Assembly (NCBI GenBank): GCA_001464375.1
Contig: LNEW01000075.1
Span: 1 to 64,000, forward strand
Direction of reading: 5' to 3'
Length of the DNA: 64,000 nucleotides
Source of the DNA: Rhodospirillales bacterium Ga0074136
Lineage (GTDB): Bacteria > Pseudomonadota > Alphaproteobacteria > Acetobacterales > Acetobacteraceae
Below, in pieces: positions 17,180-25,580 of this stretch. A model generated the notes under the pieces. The model saw only the letters and a program-made list of their open reading frames with translations, was not told the DNA's origin and searched no databases. How positions within the stretch are numbered: the stretch's first letter is position 1; every line of letters begins with the position of its first letter. Position numbers and translations under genes: made by a program.

Positions 17180-18079
17180 TCAGTCCTTCAGGCCGGAGAG
17201 CTCGGCGACCAGCGCGCCGAGGGATGCGCAGTCATCGCCGCCATGGCCGGAATTCACCAGCGCCTCCATCATCTGCGCGGCCAGCGCCGTGGCCGGGGCG
17301 AACACGCCGTTGTCGCGCACCGCACCGAGGGCGAGGCGCATGTCCTTGCGCATGAGCTCCGCCCGGAAGCCGGGCTTGAAGTTGCGATCGAGCATGCGCT
17401 TCGCGTGGTTCTCCAGCACGAAGGACCGCGCCGACCCGCCGAGCAGCGCCTGGCGCATCAGCATCGGGTCGAGCCCGGCCTTGCGGCCCATCGCCAGCGC
17501 CTCGGCCACCGCCTGCATCGCGCTCACGATCATCAACTGGTTGGCCGATTTGCACACCTGTCCCGACCCTGCCGGGCCAAGCAGCGTGATGGTTTTCCCC
17601 ACCGCGTCGAACACCGCGCGCGCGGCGCTGAACGCCGCGTCGGCGCCGCCCACCATGCAGGTGAGCGTGCCGTCGATCGCCCCCTGTGGCCCGCCCGAGA
17701 CCGGGCTGTCCAGCAGCGGGATGCCGCGTTCGGCCAGGCGCGCGGCGAAGGCCGCCGAGGCGGCGGCTCCGATGGTCGAGAAGTCGATCACCACGGTGCC
17801 GGGGGCGGCGCCCTCGGCCACGCCGCCATCCCCGAACAGCACCGCCTCGACATCGGGCGTGTCGGGCACGCAGAGGCACACGCAGGCGGCACCCTCGGCG
17901 GCATCGGCCGCGCTGGCGGCCCACGCCGCGCCGGCGGCGACCAGTGGTTCGGCCTTGGCGCGGCTGCGCGTCGCGACCGTCAGGGCGAAGCCGGCCTTCA
18001 TGATGTTGGCCGCCATGGCGGCGCCCATCACTCCCATGCCGATGAAGGCGATGCGGGCGGGCGGCGTGATCGGGGTCAT
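17180..18079 (-). CDS. NAD(P)-dependent oxidoreductase, 3-hydroxyisobutyrate dehydrogenase family
   Basis: A 299-residue beta-hydroxyacid dehydrogenase. The dinucleotide motif is AFIGMGVMGAAMAANIMKAG (about 10-29), followed by the substrate-binding signature DSPVSGGPQGAIDGTLT (about 123-139) and the catalytic Lys region GQVCKSANQLMI (about 173-184). GAGGA precedes the ATG by eight bases. Substrates in this family include 3-hydroxyisobutyrate, tartronate semialdehyde and succinic semialdehyde; none can be chosen here. The channel gene follows directly on the same strand. Confidence 0.9.
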   Translation of the reverse strand: MTPITPPARIAFIGMGVMGAAMAANIMKAGFALTVATRSRAKAEPLVAAGAAWAASAADAAEGAACVCLCVPDTPDVEAVLFGDGGVAEGAAPGTVVIDFSTIGAAASAAFAARLAERGIPLLDSPVSGGPQGAIDGTLTCMVGGADAAFSAARAVFDAVGKTITLLGPAGSGQVCKSANQLMIVSAMQAVAEALAMGRKAGLDPMLMRQALLGGSARSFVLENHAKRMLDRNFKPGFRAELMRKDMRLALGAVRDNGVFAPATALAAQMMEALVNSGHGGDDCASLGALVAELSGLKD

Positions 18080-18183
18080 GGCCAGGGTCCTCGGCGCTTT
18101 CGTGTCAGCGAAACCTTGGCGCGCCCATCGCGTTGCGCCAAGGCAGGCAGCCTTTCGGCTGTCCAGCGAAAGGAACCTCCCCC

Positions 18184-18714
18184 ATGCTCCAGAACCGTCT
18201 CCGCCTCGCCGCGATCCTCGCCGGCGCCCTGGCCGTGACCCCCGCCATGGCGCAGACGCCGGCCCCCGTCACCCCGAGCCCGACCGGCGGCCAGGCCGCG
18301 CAGCAGACCGGGCGCGTCGGCATCGGCTCGCTGCGCTGCGACGTCGCCGCCGGCACCAGCTTCATCTTCGGCTCGACGCGGCAGGTGACCTGCGTGTTCT
18401 CCCCCGTGCGCGGCAACACCGAGCGCTATACCGGCGAAATCCGCCGCTTCGGCGTGGATATCGGCTTCACCGGCGCGGCCGTGATGCTGTGGGGCGTGCT
18501 GGCGACGTCGGGCGACACGCGCCCGGGCGCCCTGGCTGGCACCTATGCCGGTGTCTCGGCGGCTGCCACCGCCGGCGTGGGCGTTGGTGCGAACGTGCTG
18601 GTGGGCGGCAGCGACCGCGGCGTCGCGCTCCAGCCCGTGAGCGTCGAGGGCAATACCGGCCTGAACATCGCGCTGGGCGTCGGCGAGCTGGTGCTGACCG
18701 CCGCGCCGAACTGA
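18184..18714 (+). CDS. DUF992 family secreted protein
   Basis: A 176-residue exported protein of unknown function. Residues 1-23 are a signal peptide ending AMA. The DUF992 pattern is clear: GRVGIGSLRCDVAAG, the Cys pair (LRCDV and VTCVF), ERYTGEIRRFGVDIGFTG, then a glycine-rich C-terminal half around GTYAGVSAAATAGVGVGANV. The position of AAAGGAA upstream supports ATG 18184. The family is common in alphaproteobacterial envelopes. Confidence 0.88.
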   Translation: MLQNRLRLAAILAGALAVTPAMAQTPAPVTPSPTGGQAAQQTGRVGIGSLRCDVAAGTSFIFGSTRQVTCVFSPVRGNTERYTGEIRRFGVDIGFTGAAVMLWGVLATSGDTRPGALAGTYAGVSAAATAGVGVGANVLVGGSDRGVALQPVSVEGNTGLNIALGVGELVLTAAPN

Positions 18715-18736
18715 TCGCGCGCGCCGGCGCCCGCGC

Positions 18737-19598
18737 TCAGCGCGTGGGCGTCGGCGGCGTCGTCGAATAATCGTAGAAGCCGCGCCCGGCCTTGCGGCCG
18801 AGCCAGCCGGCCTCGACGTATTTCGCCAGCAGCGGGGAGGGCCGGTACTTCGGGTCGCCGAGCCCTTCGTGGAGCACCTTCATCACGCTCAGCAGCGTAT
18901 CCAGGCCCACGAAATCAGCCAGTTCCAGCGGCCCCATCGGGTGGTTGGCGCCGAGCTTCAGCCCGTCATCGATGGCGCGCACGTCGCCCACGCCTTCCAT
19001 CAGCGCCTGGATCGCCTCGTTGATCATCGGGCACAGGATGCGGTTGACCACGAAGCCCGGCCAGTCGCCGGCCGGCACCGCGACCTTGCCCATGCGTTCG
19101 GCCAGCGCCTTCACCGCGGCGGCGGTCGCGTCGTCGGTGGCCAGGCCGCGGATGATCTCGACCAGCTTCATCATCGGCACGGGGTTGAAGAAGTGCCGGC
19201 CGATCGGTCGCGGCGGCCAGGCGCGTGATCGGGATGGACGATGTGTTCGACGCCAGGATCGCGTCGGGCTTCAGGATCGGGCAAAGCGCGGCGAAGATCT
19301 TGACCTTGATCGCCTCGTTCTCGGTCGCCGCCTCGATCACCATGTCGCAATCGGCGAAGGCGTCGTTGCTGGTGGCGGTGGCGATGCGGCCCAGCGCGGC
19401 GGCCTTGTCCTCGGCGCTCAGCAGCCCCTTCTTCACCTGCCGGTCCATGTTGCCGGACATGGTGGCCAGCGCCTTGTCGAGCGCCGCCTGCTGCACGTCC
19501 ATCAGCACGACCGACAGGCCCGACTGCGCCGCGACATGCGCGATGCCATTGCCCATCAGACCGGCGCCGATGACGCCCAGCGTCTTGATTTCGGCCAT
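18737..19598 (-). pseudogene. 3-hydroxybutyryl-CoA dehydrogenase, frameshifted
   Basis: Two overlapping frames together spell a near-complete 3-hydroxyacyl-CoA dehydrogenase. The first part starts at 19598 with IGAGLMGNGIAHVAAQSG and ends its homology at [11 protein letters not shown]; the second resumes with [20 protein letters not shown] near 19203 and runs to 18737 with [17 protein letters not shown]. The residues expected between them (D-R-F) are missing and the frame changes. The gap is explained by loss of 17 bases between two copies of ATCGGCCGG in the reconstructed sequence. Either the gene is dead or this is a sequencing error; the rest is intact, so the event is recent. Confidence 0.85.
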
Positions 19599-19670
19599 GT
19601 CCCTGCCTCCGTCCGGTGTCCGCGCGGCAGCATAGCCCGGACGCGCCGGCACCGCCGTGGAGTGGTGATG

Positions 19671-19698
19671 AAAAACGAATGGCGCCCTTTCGGGCGCC
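19671..19698 (-). terminator. intrinsic terminator after etfA
   Basis: On the minus strand GGCGCCC-GAAA-GGGCGCC is followed by ATTCGTTTTT. The seven-base-pair stem with GAAA loop begins nine bases after the etfA stop and separates the etf genes from the dehydrogenase pseudogene. Confidence 0.75.
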
Positions 19699-19706
19699 CC
19701 GGGGCA

Positions 19707-20633
19707 TCAGCCCTTGGCCAGTTCCGCTTCGAGTTCCGGCACCGCCTTGAACAAATCCGCCACCAGGCCGTAGTCGGCGACCTGAAAGATCGGCGCTTCC
19801 TCGTCCTTGTTGATGGCGACGATGACCTTGCTGTCCTTCATCCCCGCCAAGTGCTGGATGGCACCCGAGATGCCGATGGCGATGTAGAGGTCCGGCGCGA
19901 CGATCTTGCCTGTCTGGCCGACCTGCATGTCGTTTGGCGCATAGCCCGCATCGACCGCGGCACGCGAGGCGCCGACGGCGGCACCCAGCTTGTCCGCCAC
20001 CTTCTCGATGATGGCGAAGTTCTCGGCGGATGCCATCGCACGGCCGCCGGAGACGACGATGCGCGCGGCGGTCAGTTCCGGGCGCTCGGACTTCACGATC
20101 TCCGAGCCCAGGAAGCTGGACAGACCGGGGTCGGCGGCGGTGGGCGCGGCCTCGACCGGCGCGGACCCGCCATCGGCCGCGACCGGATCGAAGGACGCCG
20201 CGCGCACGGTGATCACCTTCGTCCCGTCGGACGACTTCACCGTCGCCATCGCGTTGCCGGCGTAGATCGGCCGCACGAAGGTGTCGGCATCGACCACGCC
20301 GGCGATGTCCGACAGGATCTGCACATCCAGCAGCGCGGCGACGCGCGGCATCACGTTCTTGCCCGCGGCGGAAGCCGGCGCCAGCAGGTGCGAATAGCCC
20401 GGCGCCATCGCCACCAGCAGTGCCGCCAGCGGTTCCGCCAGCACGGGGCCTTCCGCGCCGGTCAGCACCTTGGCCACGCCCGGCAGCTTCGCCGCGGCCG
20501 CGGCGCCGGCGGCGGCACCATCGCCGGTGACCAGCACATGCACATCGCCCAGCAGCTTCGCCGCGGCGACCGTGCTGCGCGTGGGCTGCGACACCGCGCC
20601 GTCCTTGTGGTCGGCCAGAACCAGAACCGCCAT
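19707..20633 (-). CDS. etfA: electron transfer flavoprotein alpha subunit
   Basis: The 308-residue large subunit of ETF, which carries electrons from acyl-CoA dehydrogenases to ETF:ubiquinone oxidoreductase. The N-terminal domain begins [12 protein letters not shown]; the C-terminal FAD domain has [28 protein letters not shown] (about 221-240) and the closing [18 protein letters not shown] (about 255-272). It starts three bases after etfB ends. The neighbouring ETF-dependent dehydrogenases elsewhere in the window are its likely electron donors. Confidence 0.95.
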   Translation of the reverse strand: MAVLVLADHKDGAVSQPTRSTVAAAKLLGDVHVLVTGDGAAAGAAAAAKLPGVAKVLTGAEGPVLAEPLAALLVAMAPGYSHLLAPASAAGKNVMPRVAALLDVQILSDIAGVVDADTFVRPIYAGNAMATVKSSDGTKVITVRAASFDPVAADGGSAPVEAAPTAADPGLSSFLGSEIVKSERPELTAARIVVSGGRAMASAENFAIIEKVADKLGAAVGASRAAVDAGYAPNDMQVGQTGKIVAPDLYIAIGISGAIQHLAGMKDSKVIVAINKDEEAPIFQVADYGLVADLFKAVPELEAELAKG

Positions 20634-20635
20634 GG

Positions 20636-21463
20636 TCAGATCACCTTCGCTTCGTTGCGCAGCACGGCCACCAGTTCCTCGACCGAGCCCACCTTGCGGC
20701 CGGCCTGGCGCTTCGCCGGTTCCTCGACCTTCAGCACGGTCAGCCGCGGCGTGACATCGACGCCGAGGTCGGCCGGCTTCACCGTCTCGATCGGCTTCTT
20801 GCGCGCCTTCATGATGTTCGGCAGCGAGGCATAGCGCGGTTCGTTCAGGCGCAGGTCGGTGGTGACGATCGCCGGCAGCTTCAGCGAGACGGTCTCGAGC
20901 CCGCCATCGACCTCGCGGGTCACCTTCAGGGCCTCGCCATCCTTCTCGATCTTGGAGGCGAAGGTGCCCTGGCCCCAGCCGAGCAGCGCGGCCAGCATCT
21001 GCCCGGTGGCGTTCATGTCGTCGTCGATCGCCTGCTTGCCCAGGATGACCAGCGTGGGGTCTTCCTTGGCCACGATCGCCTTCAGCAGCTTGGCGACGGC
21101 GAGGGGTTCCAGCACGCCGTCATGCTCGATCAGCACGCCGCGGTCGGCGCCCATGGCGAGCGCGGTGCGGATCTGCTCCTGGCAGGCCGTGGGGCCGGCG
21201 GAGACCGCGATAATCTCGGTCACCACGCCCTTTTCCTTGAGGCGCACGGCTTCCTCGACCGCGATCTCGTCGAAGGGATTCATCGACATCTTGACGTTCG
21301 CCGTCTCGACGCCGGTGCCATCCGACTTCACGCGGACCTTGACGTTGTAGTCGACCACCCGCTTGACGACCGTGTGCCTTCCGGGGCTTTGGCGCGGGGC
21401 GATGCCGCGCAGGGGGTAGAGGAAACGCGGGCGGAAAATACGGGCGGCGCCCGGGCAGGGCAA
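20636..21463 (-). CDS. etfB: electron transfer flavoprotein beta subunit, abnormal N terminus
   Basis: The AMP-binding small subunit of ETF. From [19 protein letters not shown] onward the sequence is canonical, including [21 protein letters not shown] and the signature [18 protein letters not shown]. But the usual first strand (M-K-V-L-V-P before VKRV) is absent; the six codons there read P-G-R-H-T-V and contain no start codon, although GGAAGG sits in that spot like a stranded ribosome-binding site. The open frame reaches a TTG at 21463, 11 bases after the HIG1 gene stop, giving about 25 foreign residues. GTG 21358 would truncate the fold. Function is therefore uncertain. Confidence 0.85.
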   Translation of the reverse strand: MPCPGAARIFRPRFLYPLRGIAPRQSPGRHTVVKRVVDYNVKVRVKSDGTGVETANVKMSMNPFDEIAVEEAVRLKEKGVVTEIIAVSAGPTACQEQIRTALAMGADRGVLIEHDGVLEPLAVAKLLKAIVAKEDPTLVILGKQAIDDDMNATGQMLAALLGWGQGTFASKIEKDGEALKVTREVDGGLETVSLKLPAIVTTDLRLNEPRYASLPNIMKARKKPIETVKPADLGVDVTPRLTVLKVEEPAKRQAGRKVGSVEELVAVLRNEAKVI

Positions 21464-21474
21464 GGTTCGGCCGT

Positions 21475-21669
21475 CTAGCGCTTCATGGTCAGCAGCAGCA
21501 GGGCGAAAAGCGCCAGTGCCACGAACTGCAAGCCGATGCGCCAGCGCATCAGCTTCTGCGACCGCGCGGAATTGCCGCTGCCACCGGCCATCCCGAGGAG
21601 GCCCGCGAGCAACACGCCGACCGTCGCCAGCATGGCGATGCCGACCAGGACCGTGAGAACCGTCGTCAT
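21475..21669 (-). CDS. HIG1-domain twin-transmembrane protein
   Basis: A 64-residue inner-membrane protein with two spans (about 3-26 and 44-61) joined by a loop [17 protein letters not shown], matching the hypoxia-induced-protein conserved region. In mitochondria relatives associate with respiratory supercomplexes; bacterial roles are not settled. Position just upstream of etfB is common in alphaproteobacteria, where a cobalamin adenosyltransferase gene often lies between them; none is present here. Confidence 0.82.
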   Translation of the reverse strand: MTTVLTVLVGIAMLATVGVLLAGLLGMAGGSGNSARSQKLMRWRIGLQFVALALFALLLLTMKR

Positions 21670-21690
21670 GGGACGTGACCTAACCCGGAT

Positions 21691-22899
21691 TCATCGTTTG
21701 GCAACACCCCCGCCGCCGCGGATCAGGGCTGCGCCCAGCAGCGCGGTCGCGACGCAGAAGCCGAAGCCCAGCGCATACCCGCCGGTGGCCTGGACCATGG
21801 CCGTGAAGGCCGGCGGCCCCACCAGCATGCAGGCGCCGAACACGAAGCCCGTTGCCGCCGTGGCTGCGCCGACCTGGCCGTTGGGCGCCAGGCGGGCCGT
21901 CTCGGCCAGGAACACGCCATTCCAGCCGATCGCCGTGGCCCCCATGCCCATGCCCGCCAGGGTCAGCAGGAAACCCGGCCAGTCCGGCCCGGCCAGCAGC
22001 AGCGCCGCGCCGGAGGCCGCCGCCCCCAGCCCCAGCGCGGCCAGCACCGGCGCCGCGCCGACACGGTCCGCCACCAGCCCCCATAACACGCGCCCGGCCA
22101 CCCCGGCCGCCTGGGCGAAGGCCAGGCGCAGCCCGGCCTCGGTCAGCGGCACGCCCAGCGCCTCGACCTGGAACACCACGAAAAAGGAGGAGAAGCAGAA
22201 CTGCGAAATGCCATAGAGCGCCGACATCCCGGTCATGCGGCGCAGCACCGGCACGTCGCGCAGGATGCTGAGGCTGCCCAGCGCCGCCGCCCAGGCCGCC
22301 CCCAGGCTGCCCAGCCGCGCGCTGCGGTCGCGTTCCGCATCCAGCGCGCCGCGCAGCGGCTGCAACACCAGCGCCGAGGCCGCCAGGAACACCGCCACCG
22401 CCAGCACCCCCGCCCGCCAGCCCCACACCGCCGCGATGGCGGGCGTGGCGGCCGCGATCAGCATCGCACCCGCCGGCACGCCGCATTGCTTCAGGCTGAA
22501 GATCAGCGCGCGGCGGTTGGGCGGCGCCTTCTGCGCCAGCAGATGGCTGCCCGCCGGCGTGACCGGCCCATGCCCGAGGCCGCCCAGCACCGCCGAGAGC
22601 GCCAGCGCCACCGGATGCCCCAGCGCGGCCACCGCCACCGCCGCCCCGCACACGACCAGCCCCGCCTGCAGCACCCTGATGCCGCCATAGCGGCGGATGA
22701 AGGCCCCCGCCAGCGGCCCCGAGACCAGCGCCCCGCCATAGACCAGCGCCGTATGCACCCCCGCCAGTGCCGCAGGAATGCCCACTTCGGCCGCTATCGC
22801 AGGTGCGAGCACGGGCACCGCCAGGAATACCCCCATGCCCGCGAGATGCGTCCCGAGCAGGGCGAGCATCACGGTCCAGACGGAAGGTGCTTTCATCAT
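21691..22899 (-). CDS. MFS transporter
   Basis: A 402-residue, 12-span carrier of the major facilitator family, CynX/NarK-like in outline. After TM2 it has GPLAGAFIRRYGGIRVLQAG (the GxLaDrxGrr-type loop), and TM4-5 carries GHGPVTPAGSHLLAQKAPPN and KQCGVPAGAMLI. The symmetrical loop VLWGLVADRVG lies in the second half. Start choice between ATG 22899, ATG 22896 and TTG 22911 is open, as no clear ribosome-binding site exists. Substrate unknown. Confidence 0.88.
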   Translation of the reverse strand: MMKAPSVWTVMLALLGTHLAGMGVFLAVPVLAPAIAAEVGIPAALAGVHTALVYGGALVSGPLAGAFIRRYGGIRVLQAGLVVCGAAVAVAALGHPVALALSAVLGGLGHGPVTPAGSHLLAQKAPPNRRALIFSLKQCGVPAGAMLIAAATPAIAAVWGWRAGVLAVAVFLAASALVLQPLRGALDAERDRSARLGSLGAAWAAALGSLSILRDVPVLRRMTGMSALYGISQFCFSSFFVVFQVEALGVPLTEAGLRLAFAQAAGVAGRVLWGLVADRVGAAPVLAALGLGAAASGAALLLAGPDWPGFLLTLAGMGMGATAIGWNGVFLAETARLAPNGQVGAATAATGFVFGACMLVGPPAFTAMVQATGGYALGFGFCVATALLGAALIRGGGGVAKR

Positions 22900-22901
22900 G
22901 C

Positions 22902-22910
22902 TGCACTGCA
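22902..22910. promoter_or_regulatory. TGCACTGCA dyad upstream of the MFS gene
   Basis: TGCA-C-TGCA lies in the 89-bp divergent gap between the MFS gene and the MscS-type channel gene. The same nine-base core is the centre of the longer perfect dyad at 29641-29657. Flanking bases here do not extend the symmetry. Confidence 0.3.
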
Positions 22911-22988
22911 ATGCTGCGCCGGTCCGGCCGATCCGTAAACCGGGGATGGCGGCTTGACCCGGGCCGGGTGGATGGGGTCCCTGCCGGC

Positions 22989-25580
22989 ATGATCGGGTTC
23001 CGACGCCAAGTCTTCACGCTTTCGTGCCTTCTGCTGATGGGGTTGGCCGGGCTGCTCGCCGCGCAGACCGTCCCGGTGGAAGCACCCGAACCGCTGCCGC
23101 CGGCGGAGACCGCGCCCGCGGTGCCGGGCGGCGAGGCCGTGCCCGCGCCGCCGCCCGCGCGACCGGCGCCCGAGGCCGCGCCGCCGCGCGCCGCCGGCGA
23201 GGCGCCCGCGCAGCGCCAGGGCACGCCATCGCCCGCGCGCCAGGGCGAGAGCGCCCCCGCGCGCCAAGGCGCGACCCCCCGCCAGCCCACGGCCCCGCGC
23301 GCGACCGCGCAGCAGCCGGCCGTACTCCCGCCCGCCGCCGCGCAACCCGCCGCCACGCCCGAGCCGGCGGTGCCAGGCGCCGAGGCCGAACGCCTGCTGC
23401 GGCTGCTCCAGGATGACGCGCGGCGGGCCGAGCTGATCCGCACCCTGCAAGGACTGACCGCGGCCGGTAGCGCCACGGCCCCGGCGCCGGGCGCTGCACC
23501 CGCGCCCGCCCCGCCGCCGGCGCCCGTGGCCGCACCCGCGCCCGCCCCGCCGCCCGCGCCCGAGGAACCCGCCATCCTGGCGCCCAACACGCTGGGCGCG
23601 CAGCTGCTGCAGGGCGCCTCGCAGCGGCTGTCCGCGCTGTCGGAGCAACTGGTCGCCACCGTGCAGACCATCGCGGACCTGCCCGCCATGGTGTCCTGGC
23701 TGTCCTCCATGGCGCGCGACCCGGTCACCCAGTTCCGGGTGATCGATGCGTTGTGGAAGCTGGCGCTGGTGCTTGGCCTGGGCCTGGCGGCGGAATGGCT
23801 GGCGGTGCGGCTGCTGCGCCGCGCGCGCGACGCGCTCGATTCCCGCGCGCCGGCGGAAGGCGAGATGTTCGGCTGGCTGCGCCGCGTGCCGCTGGTGATC
23901 GCGCGGCTGTGCCTGGACCTGCTGCCGATCGCCGCCTTCGCCATCGTCTCCTATGGCGGAATCGGGCTGGTCGGGCCGCTGCCCACCACCGAGCTGGTCA
24001 TGCTCACGGTCAACAACGCCTACATGGCGTCGCGCGCGGTGATGGTGGCGTCGCGCATGCTGCTCTCCCCGGCATCGCCGATGCTGCGGCTGCTGCCGGT
24101 GGCCGACGAGACCGCGGCCTACATCACGGTCTGGCTGCGCCGCATCACCTTCGTGCTGGTGGTCGGCTACGCCACGGCCGAGGCCGGCCTGCAATTCGGC
24201 CTGCCCTGGAGCGCGTATGATTCCATCCTGCGCGTCTGCCTCCTGCTCGTGACGCTGTTCCTCATCATCGTCATCCTGCAGAACCGCGGCGCGGTATCGG
24301 ATGCGCTGCGCGCGCCCGATTTGGCGGAGGGCGGACCGGCGGAGACCCCGCGGCGGATGCTCCGCGCGCTGCGCGACCGGCTCGCGGACATCTGGCACAT
24401 CGTCGCCATCGCCTGGCTGATTGCCGCCTGGGGTGTGTGGGCGCTCGAGGTGCAGGGCGGTTTCTGGCGGCTTTCGCGCGTGTCGCTGCTGACGCTGCTG
24501 GTGCTGGGCGTGGCGAAGCTGGTCGATGTGGCCATGCGCCGGATGCTGGCCCGCGCCTTCCGCATCACGCCCGACCTCGCGCGCCGCTACCCGGGCCTGG
24601 AGACGCGGGCCAACCGCTACCTGCCGATCCTGAAGGGCACCTTGTCGACCGTCATCGGCGGCCTCGCGATCCTGCTGCTGCTCGAGGTCTGGGGCCTCGA
24701 CGCCTTCGCCTGGTTCGGCCAGGGCAAGCTGGGCAACCGGCTGGTGGGGTCGCTGGCGTCGATGGGCTTCACGCTGCTGGCGGCCATGGCGGCGTGGGAG
24801 GCGGCGAATGCCGCGATCCAGCGCCACCTGGTCAGCCTGTCGCGCGATGCCAAGGCATCGCGCAGCGCGCGCGTGCGCACGCTGCTGCCCATGCTGCGCA
24901 CGGCGCTGATGGTGACCATCGTCATCATCGTGGCCTTCATCATCCTGACCGAGATCGGCGTGAACGTGGCACCGCTGATCGCCGGTGCCGGCGTGGTCGG
25001 CATCGCCATCGGCTTCGGCTCGCAGACATTGGTGCGCGACGTCATCACCGGCATCTTCCTGTTGTTCGAGGACGCGCTGGCGGTGGGCGACGTGGTGCAG
25101 GTGGGCGGGCTGTCGGGCGTGGTGGAGCAATTGTCCATCCGGTCGATCAAGCTGCGCGCGCTCGATGGCAGCCTGCACATCATCCCGTTCAGCGCGGTGA
25201 CCACCGTGACCAACATGACGCGCGACTTTGCCTTCGCGGTGATGGACGTGAATGTCGGCTACGGCGAGGACACCGACCGGGTGACCGACGTGCTGCGCAC
25301 CGTCGCCACCGAGATGCGCGAGGACGCGAAGTGGCGCCCGGCCATCCGCGACGACCTGGATGTGATGGGCGTCGAGCGCCTGGGCGATTCCGGCGTCATC
25401 ATCCGGGTGCGCTTCAAGACCGAGCCGTCGCAGCGCTGGGCGGTGGCGCGCGAGTTGAACCGCCGCGTCAAGCGCCGCTTCGACGAACTCGGCATCGAGA
25501 TCCCGTACCCGCACCAGAAACTGGTGATGGAGCAGGCCGCGCCGCATCCGGCGGCACCGGCGCGCGCGGTGGAGGAATGA
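22989..25580 (+). CDS. MscS-type mechanosensitive ion channel
   Basis: An 863-residue inner-membrane channel that would release solutes on hypo-osmotic shock. A signal-like segment (about 9-26) is followed by a very long Pro/Ala-rich stretch (about 28-200), then a coiled segment, several spans, and the MscS core. The pore-lining TM3 with Gly/Ala packing is APLIAGAGVVGIAIGFGSQT (about 660-679), followed by the beta-domain entry GIFLLFEDALAVGDVVQVGG and the C-terminal alpha/beta domain. Size and layout resemble YbiO/MscK-like members. The last codon overlaps the next gene (ATGA). Confidence 0.9.
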   Translation: MIGFRRQVFTLSCLLLMGLAGLLAAQTVPVEAPEPLPPAETAPAVPGGEAVPAPPPARPAPEAAPPRAAGEAPAQRQGTPSPARQGESAPARQGATPRQPTAPRATAQQPAVLPPAAAQPAATPEPAVPGAEAERLLRLLQDDARRAELIRTLQGLTAAGSATAPAPGAAPAPAPPPAPVAAPAPAPPPAPEEPAILAPNTLGAQLLQGASQRLSALSEQLVATVQTIADLPAMVSWLSSMARDPVTQFRVIDALWKLALVLGLGLAAEWLAVRLLRRARDALDSRAPAEGEMFGWLRRVPLVIARLCLDLLPIAAFAIVSYGGIGLVGPLPTTELVMLTVNNAYMASRAVMVASRMLLSPASPMLRLLPVADETAAYITVWLRRITFVLVVGYATAEAGLQFGLPWSAYDSILRVCLLLVTLFLIIVILQNRGAVSDALRAPDLAEGGPAETPRRMLRALRDRLADIWHIVAIAWLIAAWGVWALEVQGGFWRLSRVSLLTLLVLGVAKLVDVAMRRMLARAFRITPDLARRYPGLETRANRYLPILKGTLSTVIGGLAILLLLEVWGLDAFAWFGQGKLGNRLVGSLASMGFTLLAAMAAWEAANAAIQRHLVSLSRDAKASRSARVRTLLPMLRTALMVTIVIIVAFIILTEIGVNVAPLIAGAGVVGIAIGFGSQTLVRDVITGIFLLFEDALAVGDVVQVGGLSGVVEQLSIRSIKLRALDGSLHIIPFSAVTTVTNMTRDFAFAVMDVNVGYGEDTDRVTDVLRTVATEMREDAKWRPAIRDDLDVMGVERLGDSGVIIRVRFKTEPSQRWAVARELNRRVKRRFDELGIEIPYPHQKLVMEQAAPHPAAPARAVEE

